DNA from: Timema cristinae
Lineage: Eukaryota; Arthropoda; Insecta; Phasmatodea; Timematidae
Assembly: GCA_039000515.1 (NCBI GenBank)
Contig: JBCFYV010000012.1
Coordinates: forward strand, 15,592,228 to 15,656,227
Reading direction: 5' to 3'
DNA length: 64,000 nucleotides
Shown here one piece after another: positions 58,301 through 64,000 of this stretch. The notes beneath the pieces were generated by a model. That model saw only the letters and a program-made list of their open reading frames with translations, had not been told where the DNA came from and searched no databases. Position 1 is the first letter of the stretch. Each line of letters starts with the position of its first letter. A program made the translations under genes and the position numbers.

Positions 58301-58664
58301 TTTCCTTATAGAAGATATTTCATATTTTACATAGTATAGAATGCCATGGCAGCCAATATGTTTAAAAAAAATTATGTTTGATTTTCAGTTATTTTGTGAA
58401 AAAATTCTAGTATAATTTCGGATATAGTAGAATAGTAAAAGTGGTTATGGTTATTGTTTCATGAGAAAAATTCATGATTATAATCTATAATTGGCCAACA
58501 AATTAGGCTACTGAATTTCAACAAGTAAAATACTGCACATAGGCTAAATAAGCAACATAACTCTCACTGAGCCATCTTATCAAAGCTATATTTACTGACC
58601 AAGATAACTGGCTGGAAAGTTCACACTTATCAAAGTGGATCAAATGATAAAAACTCTCCCTCAC

Positions 58665-58840
58665 GTGTGAATGGCCGTGGTGGTCTAGCTGTAGAAATCT
58701 CATCGGGAAAACCTAAGAAGCTAGGACTCTCACTGCTGGGCATACTGTAGCTACTGCTGAAATTATGATTCTCACTACTGCTACCACTCGACAAAGAACC
58801 ATGAGTGTTGGGCAGTCTGTTAGGCTTGGATGGCTGCAAC
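58665..58840 (-). CDS. haspin: haspin, most upstream exon visible (Ser-rich N-terminal region)
   Basis: This 176-nt exon has an acceptor ending TTGTGCAG and a donor GTGAGG. It encodes 58 complete residues rich in Ser, Pro and Asn (for example SLSSGSSSENHNFSSSYS), then a stretch ending ARPPRPFT. It ends with one base of a split codon, and the next minus-strand exon (51789) starts with the two complementary bases, making an Arg. Haspin N-termini are disordered and poorly conserved, so the assignment rests on strand, phase and splice sites rather than homology. The exon starts with the third base of a codon, so a further coding exon must lie upstream. I could not find it between 58841 and 64000. 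Confidence 0.6.
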
Positions 58841-59172
58841 CTGCACAACATAACATATTTTAAGTAGGTATAGAAGATGTGGGAAATTGTGTATCCAACC
58901 AAATGCTTGGTGGTTACAATGGTGGGATATCGAAACATCCAACCCCAACTCATAAGAATAGTATTCCTAATTCTAAGGGATAAGTATTTCCTTTTATTGA
59001 ATTATTAAAATATTTTAATATTACACTCATGCAAATATGTCAGTTTTTATATATGTTGGCAAAATGCTAAAAATGCTGAAATGCTTTTAAAATATCTTTC
59101 ACGAGTAAATAAGTGTTTTAGGGATAAAAATCCATACACATACAGAAATAAAATAAGAAAAACCTCCAATAA

Positions 59173-60009
59173 GGGCCAGTCTTATGACTCCTGGATAAAT
59201 ATTAATCTGGTAAATAAATATTTCTATCTGGTGGATAAGTTAAAAGTGTGTCTTATATCTGCCAGATAAAATGTATTTATCCATCACATTTTATAAGCAC
59301 AAATTATCAAAATGTGAGCACAATAAATGAAATTTTGTAAACATTGTACCCAACTATTGCCCACATTTTGGCAGACACCAAAATTAGTACTTGCAAGACA
59401 TCTTAGCTTCTGTGCCCACGTGACGCCATCTGTTTACTCGCACTCGTTTAGCCGCCATTATTTAACAAATGTTGATCATTGTAGAAACAAAATCTTGGTT
59501 TGCATGTTAAGTAAGCACAGGCCCAGGTTCTAGCTATATATAAAGTTAGAACATTTTTTAATTCACACTTTTACAAAAATTGACAAGATATTTGTAGAGT
59601 TATAGTTATATAGGAACAAATTATTAAAATTTGAGTACAGTAAATGAAATTTTGTTAACGTTTTACCCAACTACTGCCCACGTTTTGGCAGACACCGAAA
59701 TTAGTACTTGCAAGACATCTTAGCTTCTGTGCCCACGTGACGCCATCTGTTTCCTTGCATTCGTTTAGCCGCCATTATTTAACAAATGTTGAGCATTCTC
59801 ACCACTCTCTAGGTTGTAGCGCTATCAGCAGGGCTTATATGCATGCACACTCCAGTAAAAACAGTACCAACCTTGCATGTTCTGCAAATCTGGCAGATAG
59901 ATTCAGTTCATAAGATGTCTAAAACATTAAAGTAGCTGATAACTTTTATCTGGTAGATAACTTTAACCTCCCAATAGCAATATTTATACGGTAGTCATAA
60001 GACTGGCCC
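59173..60009. mobile_element. PIF/Harbinger-like MITE with TAA duplications
   Basis: TAA at 59170-59172 and 60010-60012 flank inverted termini. The first 17 bp, GGGCCAGTCTTATGACT, are perfect and 28 of the first 31 match. The 837-bp interior is non-coding and has subterminal ATCTGGTAGATAA-like repeats at both ends plus a direct internal duplication (59298-59480 and 59612-59796). A TWA duplication with GGG-starting termini fits PIF/Harbinger. Confidence 0.9.
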
Positions 60010-60012
60010 TAA

Positions 60013-61738
60013 GTAAGTTTGTAGGTACAAGAGTACCAGTTCCTGCTTTGTGCAGTTTGATTGATGATCACAAAGTTTAGTTGGTATAAAAGACCAACAC
60101 ACAAACATGTACCAGAATAACAGTGTTGGGAGGGGAAGGGGGAAGAAATACCGACTTAGCTGATAGCCTTGTTTGTTAAATATGATCTCTAGTGTCAGAC
60201 TTTAAAGAAAAGTGTTACGTGGGATATACAACTAGCTGTATTAATATTGCAATGTAGCTTTTCTTCTTTAAGCTGAGACCATTTCTAACTTAAATGAACC
60301 AATATTATTACTCCACTCTCCTTTTCCAAAAATTATTAATCCAGGTATTCTTAGAGTTTACATTCTTAAACAGTAAATTTGGGTTCAAATGTTTTAATAA
60401 TCAAAAACATAAATATTTAAAGAAGAAAGGGGTGGCATATGCTCTATAGATAAATCTGTAGTCCAATTTTATAAGAAAATACAAATATATATATTTTTGA
60501 GACAAAAAATAATAACATTTTACTATTTTATTGTTGTTATTTTATCATAGGTATTGATAACATTTATCAAAAGTGAAAGTTGCAGATCACATAACTTGAC
60601 GTATGACTATGTGAAATTATGTAAATAAAAAATGTATTTAAATGTAAATTATGCAAATAAAAAACTATTTATACAGAAGAAAATTCAAATAAATCAGTAC
60701 AGTAGAAGCACCAGTGTTTTAGAGTGTACCAGTGATTGACATGTTTTATGATTTACAAAGATATTAAGAGAGATTAATTTATCTATATGATATGTTATGT
60801 GGAAAGTTATAGCTTAACTCATTCATCCCGGCAATTCTTCACTATAGCCGATTCTAAACATTTAAGGTTATGGAGTGATGAAAAAGTTGTGAAACTTGTG
60901 TCTTCGCAGAAGTGAATGTGTCCATTTTTATTTGAGAAATTAATAAGGTTAGTAGTGATCATATTGATTTGTTATTATGAATATAATATATTTGAAGAAA
61001 TATACAACCCTGAAAATATAAGTTTTTACTTTATTATATCTCCCATTATATACACATCATACTTGTTTATTTAACAGCTATGCAATATATAAATATACAC
61101 TAAAACCATCTTTTGCACCACAATTATTAGCACACATCAAAATCACACCTAAGCCATTGCCATGACATCTTACCCATCATCACACGCACTGCCAACTGTC
61201 TACTCACTCCACCCAATCTGTGTAACATCATGCAATCATTTATCAGTGAGCTTCCAACCCTTTTAAGGGGTGTCAATTATTGAAACTTTGATTCAATTAC
61301 CATACAGTATTGTATTAATTTTGTTTTGCACAAGTAAAATAATGTTAAGCTTTGGTGGTAATGATTGGTACTGCAAGTTTCAATGATAGACATACACCAA
61401 GATGATTGACAATAATGCACAAAAGGAAAAAAAGTTACTTAGTTTTGGTGAAGAGCTCGTTCCCAAAACCTGTTCAGTCCAAAATTACTGAAAATGAGTT
61501 GTCCAAAATTGAGTAGTTTTTATCTTGTTTCTTCAAGCAAGGAAATAAAACATTTAGAAAACAAGCTGTGTCCTCTTAAAACAAGTGGACTTTGTCAAAG
61601 ATCTTGGTGAACACAAGTTCAGTCCACACTTCTCTCTGCTACGAAACAAGTTCAGTACTCTGCGCATGCATATAAGCCCGTTATACCAAGAAGTGTGTGG
61701 TGGCAAGGATAGTAGTTTGTAGAGTTCAACCACACAAG
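60013..61738. other. AT-rich DNA, nothing recognised
   Basis: Searched on the minus strand for the missing first haspin exon without a convincing candidate. The minus frame at 61554-61784 has no motif. Confidence 0.4.
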
Positions 61739-61910
61739 ATGGATGATTCAGACATGCCAACGTGCAGCGGACTTGCTTCACCAAGTAATAGTGAATCTTC
61801 TAAGTGTTTCAGAAAGTGATGACCACGTCCCAGTAACTGATAGTAGTGATTCAGAAGCAGAAAGTGTTCATGCACCAATGCGACAACATCAACAAAGGAA
61901 AGAGTCTGAG
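61739..61910 (+). CDS. candidate first exon with acidic Ser/Asp stretch, one frame break
   Basis: ATG at 61739 opens MDDSDMPTCSGLASPSNSES, then hits TGA at 61817. The overlapping +1 frame continues SVSESDDHVPVTDSSDSEAE, then a basic Gln-rich end, up to a possible donor GAG|GTATGT at 61911. The composition resembles N-termini of piggyBac-type transposases or chromatin proteins. No downstream catalytic domain was found before 64000. It could be a transposon remnant or a partial host exon. Confidence 0.35.
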
Positions 61911-61964
61911 GTATGTACAGGCTATTTTAATCTGATTTCGAGAATATTATAAACATTTTAGTCC

Positions 61965-62720
61965 AACTAAAGCGGCGATTCTCAAAATGGGGCCGTGAAT
62001 TTGTTAAAGGGGGATGCAAGACATGTTTGTGGCAATAAATTATTATTTTAAAGAAGTAGTGGTTTCAGTCTAGAAAATCGAGATCATTGGCAGAAAAAAG
62101 AATCACAGGGCCGACACACTGAACTCTACCCGTGAAAGTGGGCACTATATTATTCAAGAAAGCAGCGGTCGTTCAGTCGGTTTATTTCACTGACGCACTT
62201 GCGCCATGAAGTTTAGTTTTAGTTCTATGTGTTTATTATTTTTATTATTTCATGGTGTGACATGAAAGAGGCAAAGAGAAACTACACCTTCTATGGCCAG
62301 AGGCGTAAACTAGTCTCCTATCTTATAAAATCCAAGCAATGTATGAACCGATACTATTGTTAAATATTGTTCAGAAACATTTTCTAAGTTTAATTTTTGC
62401 AACCCAATAGTCTAAATTCTAAAAATATGATTTGTTTTAAAACAAAATAATTGAAATATTATCTTTCATTTCAACTAAATGGATGCACACTAGAACTTTT
62501 CATTGAAATACTTTTGTTAAATACTTTTTGCATTTTTGTTGTTGTTGCAAAATCACTCCTATTACACTCTACTTAAAATCCATTGTAAAAGTTAATCAGA
62601 CTTTGAAGCTTTTTAGTTGCACAATTTGCCGCTATATGAGAAAGCGTTGTAATCATTGCGGATAGTTGTGACGTTTTATAACAATAGGTGTTCAGAATTT
62701 TAAGATTTTATCTCTGCACA
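61965..62720. other. possible hAT terminus, otherwise unrecognised
   Basis: AGCGGCGATTCTCAAAATGG near 61970 resembles the hAT end CAGCGGTTCTCAAA. The partner end was not located. Confidence 0.3.
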
Positions 62721-63010
62721 ATGTCTCCATATGTCAAAAATAAAAATAAATGTAAGTTTACAGATTGTTTTAAAACTGAAGTGTCAATGTTTGTACACCC
62801 TCAAACATCGAGAGACATGTATGTGAGAAAAAAATACAAAAAAGATTTCTGGTCAAAAGAATTTTAGAAAAAAAAAACAAAAAACAATCTAATGATAGAT
62901 TTTGTGAAAAACATTTTTGGCCAAAAGATATTCTACGAGAGTGGATTGTAGCAGATAGTGATGAAAGAATTTTGCAAAAGGAAAGTGTGAGATTGCTTTT
63001 TATAATTTAA
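62721..63010 (+). pseudogene. THAP-type zinc finger fragment, frameshifted
   Basis: ATG at 62721 opens a frame with KCKFTDCFKT (first C-x4-C pair), FVHPQTS and a Lys-rich stretch ending in TAG at 62865-62867. After an A-rich run the other frame reads NDRFCEKHFWPKDI (C-x2-H pair) to TAA at 63010. C-x4-C...C-x2-H with this spacing is the THAP DNA-binding domain of P-element-type transposases and THAP proteins. The break lies at the A-run, so it may be an indel error or decay. Confidence 0.55.
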
Positions 63011-64000
63011 GATTAGTTTTTCTCTTAATTATTTCCACATTAGTTGATCAATGTTTGCAATAAAAATAACTTCTGCTGGATATCAGTTACCACCACTCTT
63101 ATGTCGTTGGCTACTTCTATGATTATTTATAATTATTATAAGTGATTTTTCTACAGCCTTAACATGAGATATTATTTATAAATCAAAGTAAAAAAGTTTA
63201 TTTATTAATTGGGTATGATGCTCTAGAAATAATACAAGTAAAACACTGTATTTTCTCAAAACAGCAAATCACTAAGAAATGTCTATTACCATTTATACTT
63301 GCAAGTAAACGGCAAAGCTAATGATACTATAATAATATTTAGGCCTATTTAATATGATTTGATTTTGTAATATTCAGACACCTCACTAGAATCAAAATCC
63401 AGACGAAGGACATCTATTTGCACATGAAAGGTTAGAAAGGTTAAATAAGAAAGGAACAGTGCTCAAAAACCTTACCCATAAATATTTCACTTATTTTTTG
63501 TTGATTATTAAAAATTTGATAGGTTTTTGTATCAATACACTCACAAAGATATGGAGAATTGATAGAAACTAAAAATTATATTATTTGCATTCGAAAATAT
63601 TTGACAACATCACATTAAAAAAGTAACACTATTTTTTTAGTAACAATCGATATGTTGCTGCAAGTAATAGTACTACAGTAATTTAATTAAATAATATTTA
63701 GGGATGATGGGTACTATCAATAATTGTCTTGGCACTTAAGGCTGAGCCTACCCATAAATGCACTGTTCTAAACAAAAAAGTTTAAAAAAATATTTAATAA
63801 CTCATCATTGTTGTTTTTTATTTATTTTAGTAACATATCTGGGCATCTTTCATAATTCCTATGGAATTTTCAAACCATGCTAAAACTAATTATTGAAATA
63901 TTTTCGTTAAAATTTTTCCATTTCAATGGATTTTAAATGGAAAAACAAAAATTATTTATCGATTTATTTATTTTCTTTGTAAAATTAAGCTAAAATGTTT
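63011..64000. other. AT-rich DNA, nothing recognised
   Basis: No coding motif or repeat recognised. The first haspin exon was not found here. Confidence 0.45.

Larger units (their letters stand above)
2121..58840 (-). other. haspin: haspin gene span (ten visible exons, 5' end incomplete)
   Basis: Haspin is the atypical serine/threonine kinase that phosphorylates histone H3 Thr3 at mitotic centromeres and so recruits the chromosomal passenger complex. Ten minus-strand exons joined at GT/AG sites with matching phases give about 1,480 codons, much longer than the roughly 800 residues of human haspin. Kinase landmarks appear in order across the exons: the loop IGEGVYG, the lysine in VIKII, the αC region EILSEI, the hinge LFIILEL, the catalytic HRDLHWGN, the haspin-type IDFTLSR in place of DFG, and the C-terminal LFWLHYLLDKM. 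The first coding exon is absent and no promoter or poly(A) signal was identified. As written, a one-base deletion near 37980 breaks the frame. Confidence 0.9.

Noticed and set aside
59300..59480. AATGGCGGCTAAACGA (minus) as the missing first haspin exon
   Set aside because: The block is duplicated inside a MITE (second copy at 59612-59796), and the possible donor after CGA is phase 0, whereas the exon at 58840 needs two preceding bases.

Overview
The window is AT-rich animal nuclear DNA, most likely from an arthropod and plausibly an insect. The species is not identifiable from the sequence. It has a split gene with canonical GT/AG introns, dense degenerate transposons (mariner, hAT, PIF/Harbinger-like, Ty3/gypsy-like, LINE and tRNA-derived SINE), and microsatellites. 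There is no operon, CRISPR array or other prokaryotic feature.

One host gene organises almost the whole window. It encodes the atypical mitotic kinase haspin (histone H3 Thr3 kinase) on the minus strand, running from about 58840 down to 2121. I could place ten exons with matching splice phases: 58840-58665, 51789-48799, 44957-44766, 40613-40460, 38021-37855, 35237-35104, 22279-22146, 17295-17149, 10446-10304 and 2319-2121 (stop TGA). Together they give about 1,480 codons. The first coding exon is missing and probably lies beyond 64000. The second visible exon is about 3 kb and holds a 54-bp in-frame minisatellite that gives about 24 copies of an 18-residue unit. The exon with the glycine-rich loop carries an apparent one-base deletion in a C/G homopolymer (37979-37981), so the sequence as written truncates the kinase. 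That exon also lies between two identical 130-bp direct repeats (36864-36993 and 39551-39680).

The introns are full of mobile DNA. From low to high coordinate: a purine-rich minisatellite and LINE remnants (0.6-2 kb); SINEs and hAT-like non-autonomous elements (2.5-12 kb); a 4.65-kb BED-finger hAT-like transposon (12.2-16.8 kb); a 343-bp hAT MITE with a perfect 8-bp target duplication (22.4 kb); a 5.5-kb Ty3/gypsy-like LTR retrotransposon (25.0-30.5 kb); a 35-bp minisatellite (31.3-32.0 kb); two inverted copies of a 2-kb hairpin-containing element (32.6-34.5 and 53.6-56.0 kb); a 552-bp hAT element (36.2 kb); a second LTR element that has lost pol (41.5-44.7 kb); a foldback element (47.3-47.8 kb); and a mariner inserted 100 bp upstream of the large haspin exon (51.9-53.2 kb). 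Further up are a LINE/hAT mosaic (57.6-58.3 kb), a PIF/Harbinger-like element with TAA duplications (59.2-60.0 kb) and THAP-like and acidic coding fragments (61.7-63.0 kb).

No clearly new biological system is visible. The points most worth checking are the haspin frameshift and its flanking repeats, the haspin coding minisatellite, and several newly delimited non-autonomous transposons.
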